From Streptomyces globisporus (lineage in GTDB: Bacteria > Actinomycetota > Actinomycetes > Streptomycetales > Streptomycetaceae), in the NCBI GenBank assembly GCA_014649555.1, contig BMTG01000011.1, forward strand, positions 186,001 to 250,000: a DNA stretch of 64,000 bases, read 5' to 3'. The position numbers and the translations under genes are program-made. The notes under the pieces were generated by a model. The model did not search any database and was not told the origin of the DNA. It worked only from the letters and a program-made list of their open reading frames with translations. Positions 52,486 to 61,013 of the stretch are shown here, piece after piece (position 1 is the stretch's first letter; each line of letters opens with the position of its first letter).

Positions 52486-53133
52486 GTGACCTTCGGATTC
52501 GCCCCGTCCTCAGCCACGTCGACATCGGCGTCCTCGGTTTCCGCCGACTCCGTCAACCGCCTTGCCCGCATGCTCGAACCGGCCGAGTGGGCCTCGGCGG
52601 GCATCCCCCTGCTGCGCAGCCCCCGGGAGGTCGTCAGCGGCCTGCACTCCCGTCACCGGCCGACTCCGGCCACCGCGGTGGTCGCCGTCCTCGACCATGA
52701 GGAACGGCTCACGGCGAGCGCCTCGTTCGCACGCCGGTCGACGGCGGCCGCGGACGGCTGGGAGTTCCGCAACGCCCTGCTGGCGCAGTTGCGGCGGGTC
52801 ATCCCGCACGATCTGCGCCGCCGTACGCCGGTCCGTACGGCCGTCCTTCTGTACTGCCGTGACGGCGACGAACGGTGGACCGAGGAGGACGGCGCGTGGA
52901 TGTGGGGCCTTCGGGACGCCTGCACCCTGCACGGGCTGCGCTGCGGCGCGTACATCACGCTGACCCGCGGGGGCTGGCAGGTGCTCGGCGAGGGAAGGGG
53001 CGGGCGGCGGCCCAGTTCACTGTCGGAGCCCTCGCTCCTGGCCGACACCGTCTCCGCCCACGACCACCGCAGCGCCCCGACCCGGTCGGGCGGCGGAGCG
53101 GTGGAGGCGCTGCGTCGCACGGCGGCCCGCTGA
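52486..53133 (+). CDS. Protein of unknown function downstream of the helicase
   Basis: A 215-residue protein I do not recognise. A Ser/Thr-rich N-terminus (about 1-25) is followed by a compact domain (PLLRSPREVVSGLHSRHRPTPATAVVAVLDHEERLTASASF ... VRTAVLLYCRDGDERWTEEDGAWMWGLRDACTLHGLRCGAYITLTRGGW) and a disordered tail. The alternating hydrophobic strands suggest an alpha/beta fold. GTG start at 52486 with a GGGAGGA site. It may be co-transcribed with the helicase 215 bases upstream or use its own promoter. Confidence 0.7.
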   Translation: MTFGFAPSSATSTSASSVSADSVNRLARMLEPAEWASAGIPLLRSPREVVSGLHSRHRPTPATAVVAVLDHEERLTASASFARRSTAAADGWEFRNALLAQLRRVIPHDLRRRTPVRTAVLLYCRDGDERWTEEDGAWMWGLRDACTLHGLRCGAYITLTRGGWQVLGEGRGGRRPSSLSEPSLLADTVSAHDHRSAPTRSGGGAVEALRRTAAR

Positions 53134-53242
53134 GCGGACACCGACCGCCTGCCGGACGGCGCTGGTCCTCGACCGGCCGACCCGGTCACGGATGATCGTC
53201 AACCGGTCGGCCCGGTCACGGCCGGAGGACCGGCCATGACGG

Positions 53243-53270
53243 CCCCGGCCGCCCGTGCGGGCGGCCGGGG
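53243..53270. terminator. Bidirectional terminator hairpin
   Basis: CCCCGGCCGCCC (53243-53254) pairs perfectly with 53259-53270 around a GTGC loop, between the convergent unknown gene and the next reverse-strand gene. Confidence 0.8.
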
Positions 53271-53277
53271 GATGTGG

Positions 53278-53637
53278 TCAGACCCCGGCGCCGAGTGCGG
53301 AGTTGATCGTCTGCGGGTCTCCGCAGACGATCAGCAGCGCGCCCGCGCGCTCACGTGCGACGGGCAGGGTGCGCGCCACGGTCCCGTCGGCGTCGCCGTT
53401 GACCGCGACGACGACCACGGGTCGGGACGCTGCCCGGTCGGCCGCGGAGACGTCGGCGAAGAAGACGTCGTCGCCCGCGTCGTGCTGGGCCCAGTACGCG
53501 GCTTCGCCGAAGGACAGCTCGTGGCCGGCCCACGGGTGCTGTTCGCCGGTGGTGAGCACCAGGATGTCGCCCGGTGCGCGACCGGACTCCAGCAGCAGAT
53601 CGACGGCCTCATCGGCCGCGTCCAGCGCACCGGCCAC
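53278..53637 (-). CDS. Unknown protein; N-terminus possibly extends to 53913
   Basis: The last 119 codons (from a GTG at 53637) encode a domain beginning AGALDAADEAVDLLLESGRAPGDILVLTTGEQHPWAGHELSF and ending VCGDPQTINSALGAGV. The same frame stays open and strongly GC3-biased up to about 53910, encoding a Pro/Ala/Arg-rich region (EEPQIPESAQGPRVTP...), but contains no ATG, GTG or TTG; only CTG codons at 53913 and 53907 are available. No ribosome binding site precedes 53637. The real start may be a CTG at 53913. Function unknown; downstream of rnhB on the same strand. Confidence 0.6.
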   Translation of the reverse strand: MAGALDAADEAVDLLLESGRAPGDILVLTTGEQHPWAGHELSFGEAAYWAQHDAGDDVFFADVSAADRAASRPVVVVAVNGDADGTVARTLPVARERAGALLIVCGDPQTINSALGAGV

Positions 53638-53974
53638 CGGGGCCGGGATCAGCTGGATCTGCGGTGCGGAACGATTCTCGGCCGACTTCGGACGGGCGGG
53701 GACCGGTGCCGGAGCCGCGGGGGTGGGGTGGACGCGCTGCGCCGGAGGCGCGGGGCGCGCGGGGCCGGGGCCCGGACGGCCGGGACGCGGGGTGGCCGCT
53801 GAACGCGGACCGGGTACGGGACGGGGGGTCGGCGCGGTGCGGCCGGCGGCCGGAGTGACGCGGGGACCCTGGGCGCTCTCGGGAATCTGAGGCTCCTCGG
53901 AGATCAGAGGCAGAAAAGTGGTCTGGGGTGAACGCCGATGTCGTCGGCGTGGTCGAGAGGGCGCGTGCGCGCGA

Positions 53975-54685
53975 TCAGAATTCGAAGCCGAGCTGGCCCC
54001 CGCTTTCGAGTGCTGCCGCCTCGGCGGAAATACGGACCTTCTTCAGGTGCTGCCACCGGGGCAGCCCGTCCAGGTACGACCAGGAGAGGCGGTGGTGGGC
54101 CGTGGGCCCCCGCTCCTCCAACGCGGCCCGGTGCACGGGCGAGGGATACCCCGCGTTGGCGTCGAAGGCGAAGTCGCCGCAGTCCTCGGACGCGGCACCG
54201 AGCTCAGCCATCATCCGGTCCCGGTGCACCTTGGCGATCACCGAGGCCGCCGCGACCGCGATACAGGACTGATCGCCCTTGATCACGGTGCGGACCTTCC
54301 AGGGAACGCCCAGGTAGTCGTGCTTGCCGTCGAGTATCACCGCGTCGGGACGGACCGGCAGCCCTTCCAGGGCGCGCACGGCGGCGAGCCGGAGGGCGGC
54401 GGTCATTCCCAGGTCGTCGATCTCCTGCGGCGAGGCGTCGCCCAGGGCGTAGGCGGTGACCCAGTTCCGCAGCACGGGGTCGAGCTCGGCGCGCCGCCGC
54501 GGGGTCAACAGCTTGGAATCGGTGAGCCCTTCGGGCGGCCGGCGCAGACCGGTGATCGCCGCGCACACGGTGACGGGTCCGGCCCACGCTCCGCGTCCGA
54601 CCTCATCGACACCGGCGACGGTCCTGGCACCGGTGGTAGCGCGAATCGAGCGCTCGACGGTGTGCGTGGGTGGTTCGTACGGCAT
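53975..54685 (-). CDS. rnhB: Ribonuclease HII
   Basis: A 236-residue enzyme cutting RNA in RNA-DNA hybrids and single ribonucleotides in DNA. Active-site acidic residues: Asp-Glu in [14 protein letters not shown] (about residues 26-28), LDGKHDYLG and DANAGYPSP (the last Asp). The KVHRDRMM segment is typical of RNase HII. Normal length. It is preceded by a hairpin and followed by the unknown gene at 53278. ATG start at 54685. Confidence 0.94.
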   Translation of the reverse strand: MPYEPPTHTVERSIRATTGARTVAGVDEVGRGAWAGPVTVCAAITGLRRPPEGLTDSKLLTPRRRAELDPVLRNWVTAYALGDASPQEIDDLGMTAALRLAAVRALEGLPVRPDAVILDGKHDYLGVPWKVRTVIKGDQSCIAVAAASVIAKVHRDRMMAELGAASEDCGDFAFDANAGYPSPVHRAALEERGPTAHHRLSWSYLDGLPRWQHLKKVRISAEAAALESGGQLGFEF

Positions 54686-54782
54686 GGCGCCAGCCAGCGT
54701 ACGCCGAGAGCCACGGCAGCAACACCCCGGGGCACCGTGCGTACGGCGAATCAGCCATCGAGGGCAGGCCCGAGGGACCCGA

Positions 54783-54814
54783 GGCCCTCCGAACCCAGCA
54801 GGGTTCAGAGGGCC
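54783..54814. terminator. Terminator of the DUF4173 gene
   Basis: GGCCCTCCGAACCC (54783-54796) pairs with 54801-54814 with one mismatch around an AGCA loop, after the reverse-strand DUF4173 gene (stop at 54871). Confidence 0.72.
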
Positions 54815-54870
54815 CGTGGGCTCAGAGATGTGGCGGCTCGGAGTGGCGCCGCCGCCCGGAAGACCGTTGC

Positions 54871-56664
54871 TCAGTACGGGTCGTAGCCGTCGTCGTCCGG
54901 CTCGTAGCCGTCGCGGACCCCGTCCGTGCCCAGGCGGTAGCAGTCCCGGCCGTCACCCCGCACCGGGCGCTTCTCCAGGATCTCCTTCGCCCGTGCCTCT
55001 CCCCAGCTGGTCGCGTACCAGGGGGTGTGGGTGTGAAGAACCTCGCGCTGGATGATCCGCAGCGCACAGGAGCGTTCCGGTTCGGGGAGCCGGTCCAGGG
55101 CCGGTACGGCGTCGGCGGAGAGGTCCTTGACGTAATCGATGTCGATGCCGGCGGACTCGCGGGCTTCGAAGCGCTGGACGTTCTGCTCGGCGATCAGTCC
55201 GTCCGGCGAGAGCAGCCCGAAGGCCAGAACCCCGGCCGCCGCGCTCACCGCGATGGCCCGTGGCAGGAACCGGGCCCCGAAGACCCCGGCCGCCAGGATC
55301 AAGACCAGCACCATCCCGAGCCAGAGTTCCATCGCGGCCACGGATATCCGGAGCCTCGTGAGGCCGTACTCGTCGACGTACAGATCCATGCGGCGCAGCG
55401 CGGAGGCGACGACGACGAGGGTGAGCACGCAGAGGGTGCCGAGGACGGCGCGCACCAGCGTCCGGTCCCGGCTGCCGCCGCGCGGTGCCCAGCGCAGGGC
55501 CAGGGCGATGACGAGCAGGGTGAGCAGGGTCGCCCACAACAGCTGCCAGAAGCCCTGGCGGGCGTACTCGGCGTGGTCGAGCCCGGTCTCCGCCCGCACC
55601 TTCTCGTAGCCCCCGAGGAGGACGACGAGCTGGAGGGCGATGAACGCGGCGAAGAGCAGGTTGAGCACGATCAGCGGAAGGGCCCACTCGACCCGTCCCC
55701 GCGGTTTGCCGGGCGACACGGTGATCCCGTCCCAGCGCACCGGGGCCGCAGCGGCGTACGCGGCGGCGAGCGCACCGGCCAGACCGAGCGCGAACAGGAA
55801 GATCCGCCAGGGGCCCTCGCCCAGCGAGACGTCGGGCATGAGGTCGCCCAGCAGATCGGCGAAGGCGGCGTCCGCGCTCGCGAAGAGCGTCCCGAAGACC
55901 ACCAGCAGCACGACGGCCACCGCCGTGGTGCGCAGGCCCGCCCCCCAGCGCGCCCGGGAGCCGTCGGCGCGGGCGCGTATCCCCCGTACGCCCCAGATGA
56001 TGCCGGGGACGACCGAGTCGAACAGGCCCAGCGAGCCGATCAGTACACCCAGCCAGCTGCGGGTGCCGTGCAGTGCCAGCGAGCCGAGCGCGAAGGCGGA
56101 GACCACGGCGAGGAACGTGGGCCAGCCCGCGTCCCGGAGCGCGGGCACGGCGAGCAGCGCGAGGCCCCCGACCGCCCAGGTCGCGGTCCAGGGCCGCAGC
56201 CGTCGGCCCGCCGACCGTGCGGCGAAGAACGCGGCCAGCGCGGCGGGCACCGCCACGATCAGCAGGTTCACCCCGAGTCCGTCGCCCAGGAAGAGCGCGC
56301 TCACGACGGCGGTGGCCAGGACCGACCAGAGCACGGCGGGACGGATCAGGGGCGGGGCGGGTGGCCGGAGCCGGGCCGTCACACCGTCGCCCGTACTGTT
56401 CCTGGGTCGTGGTGCCCCCGCACCGTGCTGCCAGGGGTTGCCTGGTCCGGCTGCCGGTGTGCCGGCGCGCGACGGTGTGCCGGCGGTCGCGGTGGCCTTG
56501 ACGGCCTGGTCGGAAGCGGCGGTCGCGGTGGGCGCCGGTGATGGCGGTTCCGGTTGCGGTTGCTGTTGCGGTTGCGGTTGCTGTTGCGGTTGCTGTTGCT
56601 GTTGCGTACCGGCTTCCGGTGACTGCTCCGGCGGTCTGGACGCCTCGGACGGCTGATCGGACAT
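54871..56664 (-). CDS. DUF4173 polytopic membrane protein with Gln/Pro-rich N-terminus
   Basis: A 597-residue integral membrane protein of the DUF4173 type. Residues 1-105 are disordered and contain a Gln-Pro tract (about 20-40) and Thr/Ala/Gly-rich sequence. From about 110 to 480 there are about 12 hydrophobic helices with the family landmarks [10 protein letters not shown] and [14 protein letters not shown]. The last 100 residues are soluble and acidic, ending PDDDGYDPY. Function unknown. ATG at 56664 with GGGAGGGG. Confidence 0.82.
   Translation of the reverse strand: MSDQPSEASRPPEQSPEAGTQQQQQPQQQPQPQQQPQPEPPSPAPTATAASDQAVKATATAGTPSRAGTPAAGPGNPWQHGAGAPRPRNSTGDGVTARLRPPAPPLIRPAVLWSVLATAVVSALFLGDGLGVNLLIVAVPAALAAFFAARSAGRRLRPWTATWAVGGLALLAVPALRDAGWPTFLAVVSAFALGSLALHGTRSWLGVLIGSLGLFDSVVPGIIWGVRGIRARADGSRARWGAGLRTTAVAVVLLVVFGTLFASADAAFADLLGDLMPDVSLGEGPWRIFLFALGLAGALAAAYAAAAPVRWDGITVSPGKPRGRVEWALPLIVLNLLFAAFIALQLVVLLGGYEKVRAETGLDHAEYARQGFWQLLWATLLTLLVIALALRWAPRGGSRDRTLVRAVLGTLCVLTLVVVASALRRMDLYVDEYGLTRLRISVAAMELWLGMVLVLILAAGVFGARFLPRAIAVSAAAGVLAFGLLSPDGLIAEQNVQRFEARESAGIDIDYVKDLSADAVPALDRLPEPERSCALRIIQREVLHTHTPWYATSWGEARAKEILEKRPVRGDGRDCYRLGTDGVRDGYEPDDDGYDPY
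56553..56606 (-). repeat. Hexanucleotide microsatellite encoding Gln/Pro
   Basis: GGTTGC/TGTTGC hexamers repeated about nine times, encoding the Gln-Pro tract of the DUF4173 protein. In-frame length variation would be tolerated, so copy number is likely strain-variable. Confidence 0.8.
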
Positions 56665-56853
56665 GGGACCCCTCCCCCACCGGTTCCGGGCGCGGCCCAC
56701 GGCCGTGCGCCCGGCCCGGTGTCTCATTCGGCGCGCGCCCTCAAGATCAACAGGGGGCGGCGTGGCCGAAAGAGTAATCCCGAACTCTCGTTCGCAGACA
56801 CGCAGAGTGATCCTGTGGCAGGACCGTGACAGAGGAGCGGAGCAGCCGGACGG

Positions 56854-57762
56854 TCAGCGCAGGGACGGAGTCAGCCACGTCGGAGGCTCCTCCGTCTGTG
56901 CCAGCCAGCCGGAGGGTGGCGCTCCGGCCTCGCCGGACGCGACGACACCGCCGACGATGGCGCACGTCGTGTCGACGTCGCCGCCCGCCTGGGCCGTCAC
57001 CCAAAACGCTTCCTCGTAGTTACCGAGGCTCCTGGCGGCCGACCAGAGCGCGAACGGCACGGTGTCGTGGGCGCTGGTCCGGCGGCCGTTGCCGAGGACC
57101 GCGGCGACCGTGCCCGCGTCCCGGTAGTCCAGCATGTCGCGGGCCCGGCGCAGCCCCGCGCCGACCGCGCTGCGGGGCACGAGCGCGATGACGCCGTCGA
57201 GGAGGTCCTCGGGGCTCGGCGGCCCGCCGGGGGCTGCGGCGAGCGACGCGGCGGCGGCCACGGCCATCGCGCCGACGACGGCCTCACGGTGCTGGTGGGT
57301 GGTGTACGACGAGATCTCCGCCTGGTGGGTCGCCTGCTCGGGGTCGTCCGCGTACCAGGCGCCGAGCGGGGCGATACGCATCGCCGAGCCGTTGCCCCAG
57401 GAGCCCTGGCCCTGGAACAGCGCCGAGGACAGTTCCCGCCAGTCGCCGCCTTCCCGTACGAGCCGGAGGAGCCGGTTGACGGCAGGGCCGTAGCCGCGGT
57501 CGAAGTCGTGGTGCTCGGCGAAGGAGCGGGCGAGCGCGTCCTGGTCGATACGGTCGTGCTCGGCGAGCACGGCCAGGACCGAACAGGCCATCTCGGTGTC
57601 GTCGGTCCACTGCCAGGGCCCGGGCGGCAAGGCCCGCTGTTTCAGCAGGGGGTAGTTGGCCGGAACGAAGAACTGGGAGCCCAGGGCGTCTCCCACGGAC
57701 AGCCCACGCAGGCTGGCCAGGGCGCGTTCGAAGCGCCGCGCGGAAGCAGAATCAGCGGTCAT
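56854..57762 (-). CDS. ADP-ribosylglycohydrolase family protein
   Basis: A 302-residue DraG/ARH-type hydrolase. Metal/active-site motifs: GVGDALGS-like RGLSVGDALGS, QWTDDTEMACSVL and, near the C-terminus, AGGDVDTTCAIVGGVV. These define the ADP-ribosyl-arginine hydrolase fold with two Mg ions. It may remove ADP-ribose from proteins or small molecules. The ATG is at 57762. It lies 12 bases downstream of a phosphoglycerate-mutase-like gene on the same strand, so probably co-transcribed. Confidence 0.85.
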   Translation of the reverse strand: MTADSASARRFERALASLRGLSVGDALGSQFFVPANYPLLKQRALPPGPWQWTDDTEMACSVLAVLAEHDRIDQDALARSFAEHHDFDRGYGPAVNRLLRLVREGGDWRELSSALFQGQGSWGNGSAMRIAPLGAWYADDPEQATHQAEISSYTTHQHREAVVGAMAVAAAASLAAAPGGPPSPEDLLDGVIALVPRSAVGAGLRRARDMLDYRDAGTVAAVLGNGRRTSAHDTVPFALWSAARSLGNYEEAFWVTAQAGGDVDTTCAIVGGVVASGEAGAPPSGWLAQTEEPPTWLTPSLR

Positions 57763-57774
57763 CGCACGGCCACT

Positions 57775-58434
57775 CTAACCGGTACGGCCGTACGGTTCAG
57801 GGGTCCGCCAGCGCTGAAAGGGCCGGTCGAGGGTGTAGCGGCCGTTCTCGCCCAGCAGCAGCGTCCGCGTCTCGCCGTTGCACGGATTGGACAGCGACTC
57901 GAATTCCGCGACCGACCAGTGGAACCAGCGCATGCAGAACAGCCGCATCGTCAGACCGTGGGTGACGAGCAGGACGTTCTCCGGGTGGTCCGACTCCTCG
58001 AAGCTCCGGTGCAGGCTCTCCAGGAACGCCCCGACCCGGTCGTAGACGTCGGCGCCGGACTCGCCCTGGGCGAAGCGGTAGAAGAAGTGCCCGTAGGCGT
58101 CCCGGTAGGCCTTCTGCAGCCGTACGTCGTCCCGGTCCTGCCAGTTGCCCCAGTCCTGCTCGCGGAGCCGGGGCTCCTCGCGGACCCGGACGCGTGCCGG
58201 GTTGAGACCGAACGCGCCGAACGTCTCGTGGGTGCGGCGGTAGGGCGAGATGTAGACGCTCACCCGCTCGTCGGCGAACTGCTCGCGCAGCTCCTGGCCG
58301 GTCTCCCGGGCCTGCCGCAGACCGGTGGCGGTGAGCCGGAGCGCGTGGTCGGGCTCGCGCTCGTACACCGTGTCGTCGGCGTTGCCCTCGGACTCGCCGT
58401 GCCGGACGAGGACGATGCGCTGCGGTCGTGCCAT
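57775..58434 (-). CDS. Histidine phosphatase (phosphoglycerate mutase-like) family protein
   Basis: A 219-residue member of the histidine phosphatase superfamily with the catalytic RHG motif (VLVRHGESEGN, His about residue 12) and the second His in LLVTHGLTMRLF (about residue 160). SPYRRTHETFGAF is the conserved Arg-containing loop. Substrate unknown. It is separated by 12 bases from the ADP-ribosylglycohydrolase gene. ATG start at 58434. Confidence 0.87.
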   Translation of the reverse strand: MARPQRIVLVRHGESEGNADDTVYEREPDHALRLTATGLRQARETGQELREQFADERVSVYISPYRRTHETFGAFGLNPARVRVREEPRLREQDWGNWQDRDDVRLQKAYRDAYGHFFYRFAQGESGADVYDRVGAFLESLHRSFEESDHPENVLLVTHGLTMRLFCMRWFHWSVAEFESLSNPCNGETRTLLLGENGRYTLDRPFQRWRTPEPYGRTG

Positions 58435-58554
58435 GTCCCGAGCCTAGAACGGATCGGACCCGCGCGACCGGTCGGGGCGGCATGAGGGTGCCGCGCGATC
58501 ACACCGTACGTGGGGCCGCGCAGGTCACACCGTCGGTGAGCAGGCCGCCCGAGG

Positions 58555-59160
58555 TCACACCGTCCAGGACGGTTCCAGCTCCACGACGTCCCCCGTCAGC
58601 GCGATCACGTCCGTCTCGGTCTGCGCGCGGGCCGCCAGCCGCTCGGCCCCGGCCGCGCGGTACTTGCCGCGCTCGGCGCTCGACTTCCACAGGGACAGCG
58701 CCAGGAACTCGTTGCCCGGCGCCTCGCCGAACACGCCGCGCAGCATGCCGGGCGATCCGGCCATGGCGGGATTCCATACCTGCTGCTGCATCAGCACGAA
58801 GTGCTCGGCGCGGTCCTCGTGCACCCGGCTGTGCGCGATCCTGACGACGTCCGCCTCCGCGAAGTGGGGCTCGAAGCCCGTCTTCACGTCGAAGCGACGC
58901 TCGAAGAGCGTGACCTGCATATCGCGGAACATGCCCGACTGCCCGGCCGCCAGCCGGTCGTGCCCGCGGGCCATGAAGGAGTCGTAGAAGACGCGGTTCT
59001 CCCAGAACGCGAAGACGTGGGCGACATCGGGGCGTGTTCGGCTCCACCCGCCGCTCTGCCCTCTGAACCCCGGCTCGCCGAGCAGCCCCGCCCACTTCCG
59101 CTGCCCTCGCTCGAAACCATGACGGTCCACCACGGAACAGCGAATCCACTTCACCAGCAC
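58555..59160 (-). CDS. DUF4937 domain protein
   Basis: A 201-residue protein with the DUF4937 start (VLVKWIRCSVVDRHGFERGQRKWAGLLGEPGF). A C-terminal half (HFVLMQQQVWNPAMAGSPGMLRGVFGEAPGNEFLALSLWKSSAERGKYR) resembles dimeric alpha/beta-barrel (antibiotic-biosynthesis monooxygenase-like) folds. Function unknown. The GTG at 59160 fits the family start; 59154 is also possible. Divergent from the DUF1152 gene across about 80 bases. Confidence 0.72.
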   Translation of the reverse strand: MLVKWIRCSVVDRHGFERGQRKWAGLLGEPGFRGQSGGWSRTRPDVAHVFAFWENRVFYDSFMARGHDRLAAGQSGMFRDMQVTLFERRFDVKTGFEPHFAEADVVRIAHSRVHEDRAEHFVLMQQQVWNPAMAGSPGMLRGVFGEAPGNEFLALSLWKSSAERGKYRAAGAERLAARAQTETDVIALTGDVVELEPSWTV

Positions 59161-59239
59161 CGCGCCATCGTACGGCGCGGAACGTGGCACGCGTCACGGT
59201 CCCGGGGAGTGCACCCGAACCGGTCGTTCCGCTCCCACA

Positions 59240-60205
59240 ATGATCACCATGACGACGCTGCACACCCATCCCCTGTTCGACCGGCTCGCCTCCGCCCGGC
59301 GCATTCTCGTCGCGGGAGCGGGAGGGGGTTTCGACATCTACGCCGGGCTGCCGTTGGCGCTCTCGCTGATGCACCAGGGCAAGGAGGTCCAGCTCGCCAA
59401 CCTCACCTTCAGCGCGGTCGAAGGCCTTCCGCTGGAGTCCTGGGAGGCCCCCGATCTGGCGGTGATCACCCCGGACACCTCCCCGCACCAGCCGTACTTC
59501 CCCGAGCGTGCCCTCGCCCGCTGGCTCACCCGGCACGGCTACCCGGGCACGGTGCACGCGCTGGCCCGGGTCGGGGTCCAGCCGCTGCGTGCCGCGTACC
59601 GGGCGCTGATCGAGCGGTACGCCATCGACGCGGTCGTCCTCGTGGACGGCGGTACGGACATCCTGATGCGCGGGGACGAGTCGGGACTCGGCACCCCGGA
59701 GGAGGACCTCACCAGCGTCGCCGCGCTCGCCGGGATCGAAGGGCCCGAACGCCTCGTCGTGTCCATCGGGTTCGGGGTCGACGCCTACCACGGGGTCAGC
59801 CACGGCCTGGTCCTGGAGAACATCGCGGCACTGGAGCGCGCGGGCGCATATCTGGGGGCGTTCTCCGTACCCCGTACGAGCCGGGAGGGCGCCCTGTTCC
59901 TCGACGCGGTCGCCCACGCCCAGGAACAGACTCCGGAACACCCCAGCATCGTCAACGGCTCCATAGCGGCAGCCGTACGAGGGGAGTTCGGGGACGTGCA
60001 GTTCACCTCGCGCACCAAAGGGAGCGAGCTTTTCGTCAACCCGCTGATGGCCCTCTACTTCGCCTTCGAACTCGACGGGCTGGCCCGCCAGTGCCTCTAT
60101 CTGGACCGGATCGAGAACACGCACCTGATGCGTCAGGTCAGCAGTGCGATCGAGGTGTTCCGCGAGGAGGTCCGGCAGCGCCCGCCGCGCAGGATCCCCC
60201 ACTGA
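59240..60205 (+). CDS. DUF1152 family protein
   Basis: A 321-residue protein with the DUF1152 features: RILVAGAGGGFDIYAGLPLAL near the N-terminus (a glycine-rich nucleotide-binding-like loop), AVVLVDGGTDILMRGDESGLGTPEEDLTS and GFGVDAYHGVSH midway. Function is unknown. Two possible ATG starts (59240, 59249) and no evident ribosome binding site before either, so it may be read from a leaderless message. Divergent from DUF4937. Confidence 0.75.
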   Translation: MITMTTLHTHPLFDRLASARRILVAGAGGGFDIYAGLPLALSLMHQGKEVQLANLTFSAVEGLPLESWEAPDLAVITPDTSPHQPYFPERALARWLTRHGYPGTVHALARVGVQPLRAAYRALIERYAIDAVVLVDGGTDILMRGDESGLGTPEEDLTSVAALAGIEGPERLVVSIGFGVDAYHGVSHGLVLENIAALERAGAYLGAFSVPRTSREGALFLDAVAHAQEQTPEHPSIVNGSIAAAVRGEFGDVQFTSRTKGSELFVNPLMALYFAFELDGLARQCLYLDRIENTHLMRQVSSAIEVFREEVRQRPPRRIPH

Positions 60206-60366
60206 GACGCGGGCGGAATCAGGAGTATCGGCGGCCGTCGGATGGCCCGAATCCGCCGTCCGATTCCGGGGCAGTTGGTTCAGCGGCCGGTTCCGGACAT
60301 GATCGGGGCCATCGTGTATCGGGTGATGAGAACGGTCCGTGGGCCGTCGGCCGGGAGGGGAGTTTC

Positions 60367-60903
60367 TTGAGCACTCCGAACAAGGACATCGAGAAGGTCG
60401 AAGTGCGGGTCAAGTGGGACCCCAGTCCGCACGGGGCGGCGGCCAACGACCTCGACATCATCGCGGCGACGTACCCGGCCGACGATCCGTACGGCTCCCC
60501 CGCCTACCTGGTCCACTTCGACAGCCGCTCCCCGGACGGCACCATCACGCTGAACCGGGACAGCCGGACCGGCCAGGGCTTCGGCTTCGACGAGGTCATG
60601 ACCATCGAGCTGAACCGGCTGGCCGAGCGGTACGGGCGGGTGGTGGTCGGGGTCGCCATCCAGCAGCGCGACGGTCACAAGACCTTCGGCGCCATAGGGA
60701 GCACGGCGATGGAGATCGCCGAGGGCTACACGAAGCTGGCGGCGAACGACTTCTCCGACGTGGCGTGGGCGACCGCGGCGGTCGTCGGCGAGTTCACCCG
60801 GGACGGCTCGGGCCTCTGGGGCTTCCGGTCGGTGGTACGCGGTTACGACGGCGAACCCGACACGTTCGCCGCGGCGATGGGAAGCCGGGCCGCCGAGGGC
60901 TGA
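60367..60903 (+). CDS. TerD-family stress protein
   Basis: A 178-residue TerD-like protein. The core (VEVRVKWDP...NDLDIIAATYPADDPYG..YLVHFDSRSPDGTITLNRDSRTGQGFGFDEVMTIELNRLAERYGRVVVGVAI) matches the Ca-binding TerD beta-sandwich, with several acidic loop residues present. TerD proteins are linked to tellurite resistance, phage and stress responses; in Streptomyces they are multi-copy and some affect differentiation. The start is a TTG at 60367 with GGGAGG before it. A terminator follows. Confidence 0.83.
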   Translation: MSTPNKDIEKVEVRVKWDPSPHGAAANDLDIIAATYPADDPYGSPAYLVHFDSRSPDGTITLNRDSRTGQGFGFDEVMTIELNRLAERYGRVVVGVAIQQRDGHKTFGAIGSTAMEIAEGYTKLAANDFSDVAWATAAVVGEFTRDGSGLWGFRSVVRGYDGEPDTFAAAMGSRAAEG

Positions 60904-60938
60904 CAACGGTCAGTTCCGGACAACCCGGGGAGGCATGC

Positions 60939-60971
60939 CGAAGGGGACCGGCCGGTGGCCGGTCCCCTTCG
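60939..60971. terminator. Bidirectional terminator between TerD gene and nrdJ
   Basis: CGAAGGGGACCGGCC (60939-60953) pairs perfectly with 60957-60971 around a 3-base loop; a 15-base stem in the gap between convergent genes. Confidence 0.87.
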
Positions 60972-61013
60972 TGAGCCGCGGGTCAGTCAAGCCCTACGCG
61001 GTGACGCGTCCGG

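Noticed and set aside
54670-56541. 623-codon forward open frame
   Set aside because: Antisense shadow of the DUF4173 gene; low-complexity translation.
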